64,000 nucleotides of DNA from Microscilla marina ATCC 23134 (GCF_000169175.1 NZ_AAWS01000004.1:186001-250000), one strand, 5' to 3'. Positions 8,260 through 17,917 are shown, numbered from the stretch's first letter. The notes: generated by a model from the letters alone, not told the origin. Translations and numbers: made by a program.

Positions 8260-9447
8260 TGTTACTTCAACTTTGGTTATTAGGGTATAGTTTTTATATT
8301 AGCATCCAAAAGGATATGTCACAAAAGAAATATCACGTAGATTTAACCTCGGAAGAACGCTCTATACTGACTCGTTTAATTCAAAACCGCAAGAGTACAA
8401 GCAGCCTAGTAAAACGCGCCTATATTCTTTTAGCAGCCGATCGCCAAGGGAGCAAGGTCTGGAAAGATCAACAGATTTCGGAGGCATATGGTGTTCGTCG
8501 AAAAACAGTAGAGAATATTCGTCAGCGTTTCATAGAACGCGGTTTTGAGCTTACCTTATATGGTAAAAAACAGGAAAACTACCGAGAAAAGATATTCACC
8601 GGCGATGTAGAAGCCCATTTAATAGCCCTTCGTTGTAGTGATCCTCCTGAGGGCTATCAACGTTGGACTTACCGCTTATTAGCTGATAAAATGGTAGAAC
8701 TTGACTATGTAGCCCATATGAGTATTGAAGGAGCACGTAAAATTTTAAAAAAACGAAATCAAGCCTTGGCGGGTAAAAAGCTGGCTCATTCCTGAAGCAG
8801 GAGCTGAGTTTGTTTGTCAAATGGAATCAGTTCTTGATGTTTATCAGCGTCCTTATAACCCAGCAAATCCAGTAGTTAACCTGGATGAATCGCCTAAGCA
8901 ATTAATTGCTCAAACTACTCAGGGTTTTACCGATGATCAGGGGATCGTTCATCAAGATTATGAATATGAACGAAACCGATATGTATATGCTCACTGAACC
9001 TAAGGCTGGGTGGAGGGAAGTATTGGTCAAAGACAATCACAAAGCCGTTACCTATGCAGAAGTCATTCAACATTTAGCCGAAGAAGTGTATGCAGATGCC
9101 CACAAAATTACCTTAATTGAGGATAATCACGCAGCTCACAAACTCTCTGCACTCTATGAAATACTTCCACCAAAAAGAGCCAGGGCTATTATAGAACGCA
9201 TAGAAGTAGTCAGAACACCCAAACACGGCTCTTGGCTAAACATTGCTGAAATTGAACTCAGTATTCTAACCAGACAAGGACTAGCCAAGAGAGTCGAGTC
9301 CAAGGAGGCGCTAAAAGAGCAAGCAACTCAATGGTATCAACAAAGAAATAAACAAGCCTCCAAAGTAGAGTGGCAATTTACTACTAAAGAGGCGAGGATT
9401 AAATTAAAGAGGCTTTACCCTAAAATGCAACATTGACATAACACTAG
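8256..9447 (+). mobile_element. IS630-family insertion sequence B, decayed
   Basis: A second, unrelated IS630-type element abuts element A. Its ends are CTAGTGTTACTTCAA (8256-8270) and, inverted, CTAGTGTTATGTCAA (9447-9433). It shares the CTAG at 8256-8259 with element A, and its right CTAG (9444-9447) is also the left end of a MITE. It holds one broken plus-strand transposase. Confidence 0.82.
8316..9436 (+). pseudogene. IS630-family (DDE) transposase, frameshifted
   Basis: The gene starts at MSQKKYHVDL with a two-part helix-turn-helix region (to about 8765). It continues in another frame through WLIPEAGAEF and NLDESPKQLIAQ (first Asp, about 8880-8910), then shifts again near 8975-8997 into MLTEPKAGWRE. 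The last part holds IEDNHAAHK (second Asp) and GSWLNIAEIELSIL (catalytic Glu). All three acidic residues survive, but at least two frameshifts break the gene. It is not closely related to the transposase of element A. Confidence 0.85.
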
Positions 9448-9644
9448 TGCTTTGGAAACTAAGTAGTTTATACACTATCTCGAGTTTATTTTGGTGGCTG
9501 TCAAACCTCCAAAAAACGAGCCTAGCTTAAGCTACGTGAGTTTTTTTAGGTGAAGTCAGCAGGCAAAAGCTTACAATCCTCCGAAAACAAGCTCGGAGCT
9601 GTGAGCCGAACGATGTGAAAGGAATTTAGTACCCAGTGCGCTAG
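9444..9644. mobile_element. IS630-type MITE, copy 2 (201 bp)
   Basis: Left end CTAGTGCTTTGGAAACTAAG; right end, inverted from 9644, CTAGCGCACTGGGTACTAAA. They match at about 15 of 20 positions. The interior shares text with the other copies, for example AGCTACGTGAGTTTTTTT and AAGTCAGCAGGCAAAA. Its left CTAG is the right end of element B, making it the third link of an end-to-end chain. Confidence 0.75.
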
Positions 9645-9770
9645 ATGCCGATGAATATTGGGGCTTTAAGCGACAAGTCGCAAGTCCTTAGATACCGATG
9701 CATATCGGTGCTCCGTAGGTAAATAATAATTTATAATATGCCTATTTTCAGTAAAATATGAATTTATTGG
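9447..9770. other. Gene-free stretch after the IS chain
   Basis: It holds the body of MITE copy 2, then a pair of imperfect 22-bp direct repeats (9644-9665 and 9691-9712, GATRCCGATGMATATYGGKG core). No gene is seen. Confidence 0.5.
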
Positions 9771-10709
9771 TTAAAAGCTATAAGTAGATTTAAGTTTTTT
9801 AGACAAGCCTTGTGAGAATAAGTGGGCTCCTTGTTGTGACAAGTGTGCCTTATCTTGCCAAAGATCAGGAGCACTTTTTTTCCCAAAGTAATCACCATAA
9901 TCCCAAAAATTAACCTGTAGATCTTTTAGTATTCTTGCCATCAATATATTATCATTTTTACAAAGATCATGATAATAAGGGGTGTTAACAACCAATAACT
10001 TTTTATTGTTTTGTTTACAGAAAGATACAATCTCTTTCAAATGATACATTGCTAAAGGATTTATTTTAAGTAATGTGTCACAGTTTGAAGTAGCATAAGT
10101 TAGCTTCTTTGCTCTTGTTTGTGTTTGTTTTTTACTTAATACAATTGGTTCATATCCAGTAAATTTTTTGTGATTATATTCAGGCAAGAAGTAATGCTTG
10201 ATTATACTGAGAGATTTGTTATTATAATCCAGAGACCAGTAAAAATTGCGTAAAGGATTTCTCGATTCTGATTGATCTATACTTTTAGCAATGATAGCAA
10301 TATGATGATATTTATGGGCTAGATGCATAATGTCACTACCATCATAACTTTTATCAAAAAGTTGTTGTGGATCTATATTTACTATTATAAGTTGTTGTTT
10401 TTTAACAGGTAGTAATTTTACTAGGGTAGACGTGAAAGCTAAACCTTTGCCATCAACCCCCATATTAAAAGCTTGTTCAGATATGAGCGTTGTATTGATA
10501 TGGCGATTTGCACGTGAGTTGCCAAAAATTAGTATTTTCATGGAATCTTTCACTGCTAAGTAGTGATTGAGTTTGCCAACTTTTTGACCTGAAAAAACTT
10601 GATTACTCAAGCTACTAAGTGATATAAAAACTAACTTATCTAGTAAGTAACTAAATATGGCAACTAATACAACAAGTTTAACTATCCGTAGAATGTTTGA
10701 TTTAGTCAT
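9771..10709 (-). CDS. Membrane-anchored SGNH-like protein partnering MBOAT
   Basis: A 312-residue protein with one N-terminal membrane anchor (about 8-28) and an extracytoplasmic domain. IFGNSRANRHIN (about 60-71) resembles the GDSx block, and WQDKAHLSQQGA near the C-terminus (about 288-299) supplies the Asp-x-x-His. This is the pattern of DltD/AlgX/AlgJ-like proteins that work with MBOAT enzymes to O-acylate polymers or lipids outside the membrane. It starts 8 bp after the stop of the MBOAT gene upstream, so the two form an operon. The acceptor substrate is not evident. Confidence 0.75.
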   Translation of the reverse strand: MTKSNILRIVKLVVLVAIFSYLLDKLVFISLSSLSNQVFSGQKVGKLNHYLAVKDSMKILIFGNSRANRHINTTLISEQAFNMGVDGKGLAFTSTLVKLLPVKKQQLIIVNIDPQQLFDKSYDGSDIMHLAHKYHHIAIIAKSIDQSESRNPLRNFYWSLDYNNKSLSIIKHYFLPEYNHKKFTGYEPIVLSKKQTQTRAKKLTYATSNCDTLLKINPLAMYHLKEIVSFCKQNNKKLLVVNTPYYHDLCKNDNILMARILKDLQVNFWDYGDYFGKKSAPDLWQDKAHLSQQGAHLFSQGLSKKLKSTYSF

Positions 10710-10717
10710 TTATAGAG

Positions 10718-12124
10718 TTAAAATTGAAAGTAGATGAAGTTTTCTGAGGTGGAATAAAATAGCGTTAACATTAAAATAAGTAGCGTAATCCAGCCAGTGA
10801 GTTTCATAAAACTAAAGTTTTTGCCAATATCTTCTAATGGGATATTTTTTTTGAATAAAAATAAGTCAAAGCTTAACCCTAAAGTGAGAAAAAAAGATAA
10901 CTTTATAATCAGGTTTAAGTAATTGTTGAACTCTAGAGTAAAATTCATCTCAAGTAATTTATTCAGGATGAATAAAGCTGATTTTAAGTCTTGAGCCCTG
11001 AAAAATATCCACGATATTAGGACAATTAAGAAGGTATAGCAGCAACCAATCCATCCAAGTTTTTTATCTTTAGTATTAAATAAAACTCTCTCGCAAATCA
11101 AGGCTATACCGTGTATCCCTCCCCAAATAACGAAATTCCAAGAACTACCATGCCATAACCCTCCTAGAAGCATTGTAAGCATTAAGTTGCGATAAGTGAT
11201 CCTTATGCCCTTTCTGTTACCTCCAAGCGAAATATATAAATAGTCACGAAGCCAAAAAGAAAGTGAAATATGCCACCTTCTCCAAAACTCAGCAATGCTT
11301 TGAGAAAAATAAGGAAGATTAAAGTTTTGATTGAAGTGAAACCCTAATAGCTTGGCGCTACCAATCGCTATATCGGAATAACCTGCAAAGTCAAAATATA
11401 TTTGAAACGCATAAAAAATAGTTGCAATTAATATAGTTGTTGAGTTTTGCGATTCAGGGTACCCATACACACTATCAACATATACCCCTAAACTATCAGC
11501 AATCACCATTTTTCTAAATAAACCAATGAATATCTGGAAAAGCCCTGCTTTAAATAATTCGTATTTGAAAATACGGGGTGTATCAATTTGTGGTAATAAA
11601 TTTGTGCCCCTTTCTATTGGCCCTGCAACTAACTGTGGAAAAAAGCTGACATAAAGAAAAAAGCTGATTATGCTTTTAGATGGTTGTAATTTTCCTCTGT
11701 AAATATCAATTGTGTAGCTTAAGGTTTGGAAGGTATAAAAGCTTATCCCAATAGGTAAGATTAAGTTCAAGGTGATAGTGTCAACTTGCCAGCCCAAAAG
11801 TGATAATATATCCTGCAAAGAGGATGAGAAGAAGTTAAAGTATTTGAATAGAGATAGTACTCCAAGGTTAGCAACCAAGCTTGCGACTAGCCATTTTTGC
11901 CGCTTACCTTGTTGCTGAGTATGAAATATTTTTAATCCAATTAAATAATCTATGGAAGAGCTAAAAATAATTAGAAACAAGAAACGCCAATCCCACCAAC
12001 TATAAAAAATATAACTGGCTACAAGTAGTAGCATGTTTTGATGCTTTATTTTGGCAAATAAGAGCCAATATAAAATAAATACCAGAGGTAAAAAGATGAT
12101 GTATTCTAATGAATTAAATAACAT
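10718..12124 (-). CDS. MBOAT family O-acyltransferase (AlgI/DltB-like)
   Basis: A 468-residue polytopic membrane protein, the usual length for AlgI-type MBOATs. It moves acyl groups across the membrane onto a polysaccharide or other acceptor. RRWHISLSFWLRDYLYISLG and GGLWHGSSWNFVIWGGIHG (the His at about residue 323 is the expected catalytic one) are diagnostic. It is followed 8 bp downstream by its SGNH partner. Neighbours are mobile elements on one side, so this pair may be an acquired surface-modification unit. No glycan synthesis genes are nearby. Confidence 0.92.
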   Translation of the reverse strand: MLFNSLEYIIFLPLVFILYWLLFAKIKHQNMLLLVASYIFYSWWDWRFLFLIIFSSSIDYLIGLKIFHTQQQGKRQKWLVASLVANLGVLSLFKYFNFFSSSLQDILSLLGWQVDTITLNLILPIGISFYTFQTLSYTIDIYRGKLQPSKSIISFFLYVSFFPQLVAGPIERGTNLLPQIDTPRIFKYELFKAGLFQIFIGLFRKMVIADSLGVYVDSVYGYPESQNSTTILIATIFYAFQIYFDFAGYSDIAIGSAKLLGFHFNQNFNLPYFSQSIAEFWRRWHISLSFWLRDYLYISLGGNRKGIRITYRNLMLTMLLGGLWHGSSWNFVIWGGIHGIALICERVLFNTKDKKLGWIGCCYTFLIVLISWIFFRAQDLKSALFILNKLLEMNFTLEFNNYLNLIIKLSFFLTLGLSFDLFLFKKNIPLEDIGKNFSFMKLTGWITLLILMLTLFYSTSENFIYFQF

Positions 12125-12308
12125 GTGATGTTTTGATGCTCAATAGTATTTTAGAGGGATACTTATTTGATAAGATACTGCACTAGTGATTGCAGGAAAA
12201 CTAAAATTATAAACATTACCACCTTAAAGTGGTCAGTCAGTTTTTTTCAAAACCTACCAACAGGTGCTCTTTGCCGCGATTTACTCTTTATATGATACTG
12301 TAATCATG

Positions 12309-12357
12309 AAAAGGAACGGAGCAATACTTTGAAAGTATTGCTCCGTTCCTTTTTTTT
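12309..12357 (-). terminator. Long hairpin terminator
   Basis: A near-perfect inverted repeat of about 20 bp (GGAACGGAGCAATACTTT and its complement) ends in T-runs on both strands. It lies just after the stop of the minus-strand gene at 12361. Confidence 0.85.
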
Positions 12358-12360
12358 AAA

Positions 12361-12783
12361 CTATTGAACTACCCATACATCCTCGCGGTGGTTGCCATCT
12401 TTGGCAAAAAGAACAATTCGCGCTGGATTAGGAATTAATACTAATCGGGCAATATCATAAAAATCTGAATCTACCACTACACCTTCCTGATAATTAGCCA
12501 CATCATAGTCAAACGAACCATTATCCTTTTGTCCGGTTTTTAGGTATTTGTTGGCAAGGTAAGCAGTGGGTAACAACACATCACTATCTGGGCAGTGCTT
12601 GTCATGTACCCCTTCAAATATAGATTCCAGATAGTCACCATATTTGTCAACAAAAGCATCTTCCAGGTCATGCAATTCCTCCTCTACTTCATCATAAGAA
12701 GTGTCAGCATAACTCAAACGACCTAATTCCATTTTTTTTTCTACCAGAGTAATCAACGCCTGGTCTAATTCTACGATATCCAT
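12361..12783 (-). CDS. Hypothetical acidic protein
   Basis: A 140-residue cytoplasmic protein starting MDIVELDQAL. I preferred the ATG at 12783 over an upstream in-frame start because the extension is not protein-like. The N-terminal half is helical and very acidic (YDEVEEELHDLEDAF). The C-terminal half looks like strands (DIARLVLIPNPARIVLFAK) ending REDVWVVQ. I do not recognise a family. It stands alone, closed by a strong terminator. Confidence 0.65.
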   Translation of the reverse strand: MDIVELDQALITLVEKKMELGRLSYADTSYDEVEEELHDLEDAFVDKYGDYLESIFEGVHDKHCPDSDVLLPTAYLANKYLKTGQKDNGSFDYDVANYQEGVVVDSDFYDIARLVLIPNPARIVLFAKDGNHREDVWVVQ

Positions 12784-13341
12784 TACTGCAAAATATTTGA
12801 AATGACAATATTGAAAGTTCAGAGGGTATCCTCCCCAAACTTTATATAATTTTATATGAAGTGTCGACCATTGGGCAAACCCCAATATGTATGTGTAGCG
12901 CCACATCATATTGCAAAAATAGACATTTTAATGCTAAACAATAAAATCACCTGTAAAGGTTTAGTTCAGGTAAAGTTAAAACCAGTTAAGTATTTGAAAA
13001 TACTAACAGCCGCCATCTAAATAGTAGGCGCAGGCAAAGTGCTCACCCAGTATGTTTAGTAATTGTATTATTTTAAGTGGTGTTTTTTAAAGGAGAGACA
13101 ACGAAGGGAAATTGTTTGGAAAGCATATTTTCCTTCAACGATTTGGAAACAAGCATCATAAACCAAAATAGTACTTATTAATTATTTGGTAAAAACTCAG
13201 TTTTGAATCTTATATGCATAGAATGTATTGGATTAAATGAATTTTTTGTATTCTTGGTTAAGATACTACTGAAAATAGGACAAAAATCTTATTTTTGCTT
13301 CAAGTTATTAAGATTAATGTGGATTCAAAATATAAAAGTTC
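12784..13341. other. 558-bp divergent intergenic region
   Basis: It separates a minus-strand gene from hpd. There is a short palindrome (AGTATTTGAAAATACT, about 12988-13003) and a -7 box for hpd at 13290-13297. Nothing else is recognised. Confidence 0.4.
13290..13297 (+). promoter_or_regulatory. Probable -7 box for hpd
   Basis: TATTTTTG fits TANNTTTG and lies 44 bp before the hpd ATG. A TTTG at the matching -33 position is missing, so this is a partial match. Confidence 0.35.
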
Positions 13342-14439
13342 ATGGAACAAGCACACGATTTTTTGCCAATCATTGGTACCGATCACTTAGAGTTTTATGT
13401 AGGCAACGCCAAACAGTCAGCCTATTTCTATCAAAGTGCATTTGGCTACCAGTTAGTGGGGTATGCTGGTCCCGAAACCGGAGTACGTGACCGTGCATCT
13501 TATGTATTGAAACAAGGCAAAGTCCGCTTGGTATTGACTACAGCCATGCATCCCAGTTCGGAAGTGAGTGAACACGTAAAAAAACACGGAGATGGAGTAA
13601 AAGTGTTGGCTATTCAAGTAGAAAATGCCTACCAAGCGTATGAAGAAACCGTCAAAAGGGGCGCTAAGTCTGCCATTGAGCCGCATACTTTGACCGACGA
13701 ATACGGCGAAATTAAAATAGCTGCCATTCATACTTACGGCGAAACTATTCATAAATTTGTGGAAAGAACCAACTATAATGGCGTTTTTATGCCTGGTTAT
13801 GAACCACGCGAAGGGATCAAAGCCAATCCGGTAGGGTTAAAACACGTTGATCATTGTGTGGGCAACGTGGAGTTAGGCGAGATGGATAAGTGGGTGAAGT
13901 TTTACGAAGACGTAATGGGCTTTAAATTACTACTTACCTTTGACGACAAAGACATCTCTACTGAGTACACTGCCCTTATGTCTAAAGTAGTGTCTAATGG
14001 CAATGGATACATTAAATTTCCTATCAACGAGCCTGCTGAAGGACGTAAAAAATCTCAGATTGAAGAATACCTCGATTTTTATCAGGGAGCAGGTGTGCAA
14101 CACATTGCGGTAGCCACCGATGATATTTTGCATACCGTAGGCGAGTTACGCAATCGTGGGGTAGACTTTTTGCACGTGCCCGACAACTATTATGAAGACC
14201 TGGAACAACGGGTAGGTAAAGTAGATGAGGATATGGATGATTTGCGTAAGCTCAATATTTTAGTAGACCGCGATGATGAGGGATACTTACTACAAATCTT
14301 TACCAAACCAGTAGAAGATCGTCCTACTGTATTCTATGAAATTATTCAGCGCAAAGGAGCCAAATCATTTGGTAAAGGAAACTTCAAAGCATTGTTTGAA
14401 GCCATCGAACGTGAGCAAGCAGTAAGAGGTAATTTGTGA
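13342..14439 (+). CDS. hpd: 4-hydroxyphenylpyruvate dioxygenase
   Basis: A 365-residue Fe(II) dioxygenase converting 4-hydroxyphenylpyruvate to homogentisate in tyrosine breakdown. Two vicinal-oxygen-chelate modules are visible: FLPIIGTDHLEFYVGNAKQS at the N-terminus, and the catalytic half from LKHVDHCVGNV. Metal ligands are the His of KHVDH (about 170), the His of VQHIAVATDD (about 254) and the Glu of FYEIIQRKG (about 335). The C-terminal helix closing the active site (FGKGNFKALFEAIE) is intact. Homogentisate dioxygenase is not adjacent. A hairpin terminator follows. Confidence 0.95.
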   Translation: MEQAHDFLPIIGTDHLEFYVGNAKQSAYFYQSAFGYQLVGYAGPETGVRDRASYVLKQGKVRLVLTTAMHPSSEVSEHVKKHGDGVKVLAIQVENAYQAYEETVKRGAKSAIEPHTLTDEYGEIKIAAIHTYGETIHKFVERTNYNGVFMPGYEPREGIKANPVGLKHVDHCVGNVELGEMDKWVKFYEDVMGFKLLLTFDDKDISTEYTALMSKVVSNGNGYIKFPINEPAEGRKKSQIEEYLDFYQGAGVQHIAVATDDILHTVGELRNRGVDFLHVPDNYYEDLEQRVGKVDEDMDDLRKLNILVDRDDEGYLLQIFTKPVEDRPTVFYEIIQRKGAKSFGKGNFKALFEAIEREQAVRGNL

Positions 14440-14463
14440 AAAAACACTTTTGGTAATAAAAAA

Positions 14464-14497
14464 TGAAGAGAGAGGAGCACTGGCTTCTCTCTTTTTT
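14464..14497 (+). terminator. hpd terminator
   Basis: AGAGAGAGGAGC pairs imperfectly with GCTTCTCTCT and is followed by six T's. Confidence 0.75.
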
Positions 14498-14547
14498 GTT
14501 ATTTTGTTTTCACAAATAAATTTTTCAGTTACCCCAGTCTTGAACCT

Positions 14548-15588
14548 ATGACCTTCATCATCTCCAAAAAAAAGCCATTTTTTCCGATCAGTGAAAACCT
14601 GCGCACTTACCTCAGTGGCTATGGTCGTCATTCTGAGTTTTCGCTCAATTATAACGACCTCCTCCGCTATACCGATACCTTTCCGCTCGAAGACCGTTAT
14701 GGCAAAGACACCCTCTGGGAAACTGTGATATACCCTCAATATGCGGTACAAGAGCTACACAGTGCTTTAAGCTTTATTTACGCCATACTAAAAATGGATG
14801 GTGACAAAACCTTGTCCAAGCATCTTTACATCGATCGCATAGATTATTGTCGTTTTGCCAACTCTAAACCTTTCAGAATAAGAGTGGTCAATCAATTCAA
14901 CGATAACTACGACTATTTTTATGTCAAACAAGCCGATGCCTCACGGGTATATGGCTTAGAGCTAGAGCACATTCTTTCACCCAACCGAATCAACTATTTA
15001 GTTTATAAAGATACCCTCATCGAAGAGCACATTGCGGGCATTCCGGGCGACACTTTTATAGAAACCTACCTTACCCGCAAAGATGTAAACAAGGTGCGGA
15101 TAGCCAAAGAGTTTGTCAAATTCAATGAGCGCTGTTTTGTAAAACTTTTGGGCGATATGCGCTCATATAATTATGTAATAGACATCACGCCTGATTTTGA
15201 AGACGAACAATACCGGGTGCGAGCAATTGATTTTGACCAGCAAAGTTATGAGGGTAGACATAAAATGTACCTGGCGCAATTTTTCAAAGAAAACAATGTT
15301 GTTGTAGAGTTGGTACAAAACCTGATCAACCCTGAAACCCTCGCACAATACCAGCTAGAAGAGCGTACCCTGATGTCGAGGCGGGTAAGACAGGCACACC
15401 AACGTATGCATCACCTGATGAGCAGCATGCGAAAAGACACCCTCTCGAAACCTGAAAAGGTGACCCGGTTAAAACAAGAAATGAAAGATTACCATAACGA
15501 AGAGCGTTTTTTACAGTGCAAAACTATGGGCGACATTGTTTATTTGAATATGCAACTGTTATTGGTAGAAAACCTCAAAGTAGACTAA
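14548..15588 (+). CDS. Conserved-looking unknown with kinase-like motifs
   Basis: A 346-residue protein with no signal or membrane segment. I do not recognise a named family. The middle carries LIEEHIAGIPGDTFI, then KLLGDMRSYNYVID (about 204-217), then VRAIDFDQQSYEG (about 228-240). The order Gly-Asp...Asn then Ile-Asp-Phe-Asp recalls the catalytic loop and metal-binding Asp of aminoglycoside/lipid-kinase-like folds, so a small-molecule phosphotransferase is possible. The C-terminal third is helical and charged. It follows hpd in the same direction, and its last 4 bp overlap the convergent phosphatase gene. Confidence 0.6.
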   Translation: MTFIISKKKPFFPISENLRTYLSGYGRHSEFSLNYNDLLRYTDTFPLEDRYGKDTLWETVIYPQYAVQELHSALSFIYAILKMDGDKTLSKHLYIDRIDYCRFANSKPFRIRVVNQFNDNYDYFYVKQADASRVYGLELEHILSPNRINYLVYKDTLIEEHIAGIPGDTFIETYLTRKDVNKVRIAKEFVKFNERCFVKLLGDMRSYNYVIDITPDFEDEQYRVRAIDFDQQSYEGRHKMYLAQFFKENNVVVELVQNLINPETLAQYQLEERTLMSRRVRQAHQRMHHLMSSMRKDTLSKPEKVTRLKQEMKDYHNEERFLQCKTMGDIVYLNMQLLLVENLKVD

Positions 15589-17798
15589 ACCCTGATACCT
15601 ATCCACAAAATATCGTCGCGTTGCTCAGTGTTGAGCATGTGGCGTTGAATAAGCGCAAAAAGGCTGGTTTCCTGCTCTTCTATGGGCAAGGTGTGCAACT
15701 CAGTTAAAATATTGCGTAAACGCAAAGAACCCAACTTTTTGCGTTGATAGTCGTGCTGGTCAGCCAGACCGTCGGTACCCATATAAAGCATACTGCCTGT
15801 GGGCAAAGCCAGTTGATGATTGACAAATGATTTGTTTTTTGCCTGGGTACCACCTATCGACTTTCGTACCCCTTTTAACACCTGTATTTCTTCGTGGTTG
15901 TTTGGGCGTAGGTAATACAACGGGCGTTTGGCACCTGCATACACCAGCTGTTTCTGCCCTTCTGTAGTTTTTCCCAATACCAATATTCCTATATCCATCC
16001 CATCTATCGAGCGGGCATCTTGTTGGTGCAAAGCAGTCAGTACTTGTTCGTTTAGCTGGGTAAGAATGCTTGCAGGATCGGTATTCCTTTGTTGTAGAAT
16101 AAGTTTATCCAATAAGTTGTGACCTATCAGGCTCATAAAAGCACCTTGCACACCATGACCAGTACAATCAGCAAAAATTACTATAATTTTACCCTCTATT
16201 TCATTGATCCAGTAAAAATCCCCTGATACAATATCTTTGGGTTGATAAATAATAAAATGTTCAGGTAATAGCTGGCGAACCAATGCCACCGGAGGCAACA
16301 TGGCTTGTTGGATAGTAAAAGCAGCCCGTATATTATTCTTGATTTGCTTGTTGCGGGTTTGCAGTTGATCATAGGCCTTAGTAATGACCGATTCGCCCGA
16401 TTTTAGGCGATGGTTTAAAAACTTTAGTTCTTGATTATTGCTTTCTATCTCGGTTTGTTTTTGTTGCAAGTGCTTATTGACAGCTTTCAGCTCTTGTTGT
16501 TGTTCCTTGAGTTCTTGATTAAGGGTATTTTGCTTCCGACTACTTTTAAGCAAAAAAAAAGAAAACAAAGAAACAGTCAGCAAGCCAAAGCTAATGATGT
16601 ACAGGTAAATACTTTGTTGGTTGATTTGCCGGTGGTTGTCAGATTTAATCTTTGCTTCTTTTTTACTATACATATACTCCAGCTCATGCTGAATAAGCTT
16701 ATTATTGGCTTTGATTGTAAGCAAGCTATCCTTGTAAGCAGCATATTTTTTTTGGTACTCCAAAGCCTGAGCAAGTTTACCCTGTTGCTCGTATATGCTG
16801 CTCAATACTTTATAAATGCCCTTCGTTTCCTTTTTAGTGCCTATTCTCAGCGACTTAGTTAACGCAATTTTGCCATACTTTTTAGCTTTTTCCAACTGCT
16901 TGTATTGAAGGTAATGCCGACTCATTTGTAGCAACAAAGCTACATATTCAGGAGCTTGATCCTGGGTGCTCATGAGTTGATGACTCTTCTCAAAGTTGGC
17001 AGTTGCATTGAGTGTATCCTGGGCAAAAGATTGTAACATTGCCAAAAACTTCAGTGCCACTCCCTCTATAAGAGGCACTTTGGCTTTGCGGGCATTTTGA
17101 ATGCTCCACCTGGCATACTTTTTTGCCTGGGCATATTTTTTTTGGTGATAATACACCTGCGCTATATTTACCTGGGTTAACCCAATGCTTTCAATCGCTT
17201 TCCGTTTTTGGTCAATTTTCAATGCTTTTTCAAAATATTCCAGTGCCTTATCATATTGCTCTATAGTTTCATAAATAGCCGCAATATTGCTTAAACTTGC
17301 ACTAATCATTTGGGCATTTTTTGATTTTTCGGCAATACGCAAGGCGTTAAAGTGGCAGTCAATAGCCTTCGTATACTTTCCCTGGTCTTGGTACATCTCC
17401 CCCAGTGTATTGTATACATTACCTACCCCCTTTGTATAGGCAATACTTTGAAAAACAGCCCGTGCTTTTTGGGCATACTCAATGGCTTTAGGGTACAAGG
17501 TTTTTAAGCGGTAGTAGTGGCAGGCGTTATGGAAGGTTTGTCCCAGTTGCATACTTTGTTGGGTGGTGTCGGCTACTCGAAGGGCAGCCAGCGTATAGGT
17601 TTTTAGTTGATGGGTATCTTTTTTAGCCCAATATAACCTAGAGAGTGTATTATAAAGACGTAGCTTGACAGTATCGCTCGATGTTGCCTTTAACTGATTG
17701 AATACATCAGCTTCTGACGATTGAGTCCACCCATCAAGAGGTAAACTAATCCACCAGAAAATAATGCAATAGATATAACGAAAAAGACCGCCTCCCAT
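15585..17798 (-). CDS. TPR sensor with C-terminal PP2C/SpoIIE-type phosphatase
   Basis: A 737-residue protein: signal peptide or anchor (1-25), about eight TPR repeats (30-370), one membrane span (about 395-417), a coiled coil (420-480) and a SpoIIE/RsbU-type serine phosphatase (about 500-737). Phosphatase motifs include VSGDFYWI, FADCTGHGVQGAFMSLIG and YMGTDGLADQ, which carry the metal-binding Asp residues. This layout is common in Cytophagales and should pass an envelope signal to a cytoplasmic partner-switching target such as an anti-sigma antagonist. No such partner is adjacent. It converges on the unknown gene with a 4-bp overlap. Confidence 0.88.
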   Translation of the reverse strand: MGGGLFRYIYCIIFWWISLPLDGWTQSSEADVFNQLKATSSDTVKLRLYNTLSRLYWAKKDTHQLKTYTLAALRVADTTQQSMQLGQTFHNACHYYRLKTLYPKAIEYAQKARAVFQSIAYTKGVGNVYNTLGEMYQDQGKYTKAIDCHFNALRIAEKSKNAQMISASLSNIAAIYETIEQYDKALEYFEKALKIDQKRKAIESIGLTQVNIAQVYYHQKKYAQAKKYARWSIQNARKAKVPLIEGVALKFLAMLQSFAQDTLNATANFEKSHQLMSTQDQAPEYVALLLQMSRHYLQYKQLEKAKKYGKIALTKSLRIGTKKETKGIYKVLSSIYEQQGKLAQALEYQKKYAAYKDSLLTIKANNKLIQHELEYMYSKKEAKIKSDNHRQINQQSIYLYIISFGLLTVSLFSFFLLKSSRKQNTLNQELKEQQQELKAVNKHLQQKQTEIESNNQELKFLNHRLKSGESVITKAYDQLQTRNKQIKNNIRAAFTIQQAMLPPVALVRQLLPEHFIIYQPKDIVSGDFYWINEIEGKIIVIFADCTGHGVQGAFMSLIGHNLLDKLILQQRNTDPASILTQLNEQVLTALHQQDARSIDGMDIGILVLGKTTEGQKQLVYAGAKRPLYYLRPNNHEEIQVLKGVRKSIGGTQAKNKSFVNHQLALPTGSMLYMGTDGLADQHDYQRKKLGSLRLRNILTELHTLPIEEQETSLFALIQRHMLNTEQRDDILWIGIRV

Positions 17799-17885
17799 TC
17801 AAAATCAATTGTTATAAGTTTGTATAAGCAATTTATAAATTTTCAACCAAATAAGAATGTTTTTGTTATATATTGAACCTAGCAC

Positions 17886-17917
17886 TTTAGCAATTGTGAG
17901 TGTACCAAGTATTTTTG
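17886..17917 (+). promoter_or_regulatory. Promoter for the TerD-like gene
   Basis: TTTA (17886-17889; one mismatch to TTTG), a 20-nt spacer and TATTTTTG (17910-17917). The predicted start near 17923 falls after the first in-frame ATG (17919), which argues for the downstream start codon. Confidence 0.5.

Noticed and set aside
12183-12215. Further MITE end (CTAGTGATTGCAGG then AACTAAAA)
   Set aside because: Spacing differs from the family ends and no matching right end was found.
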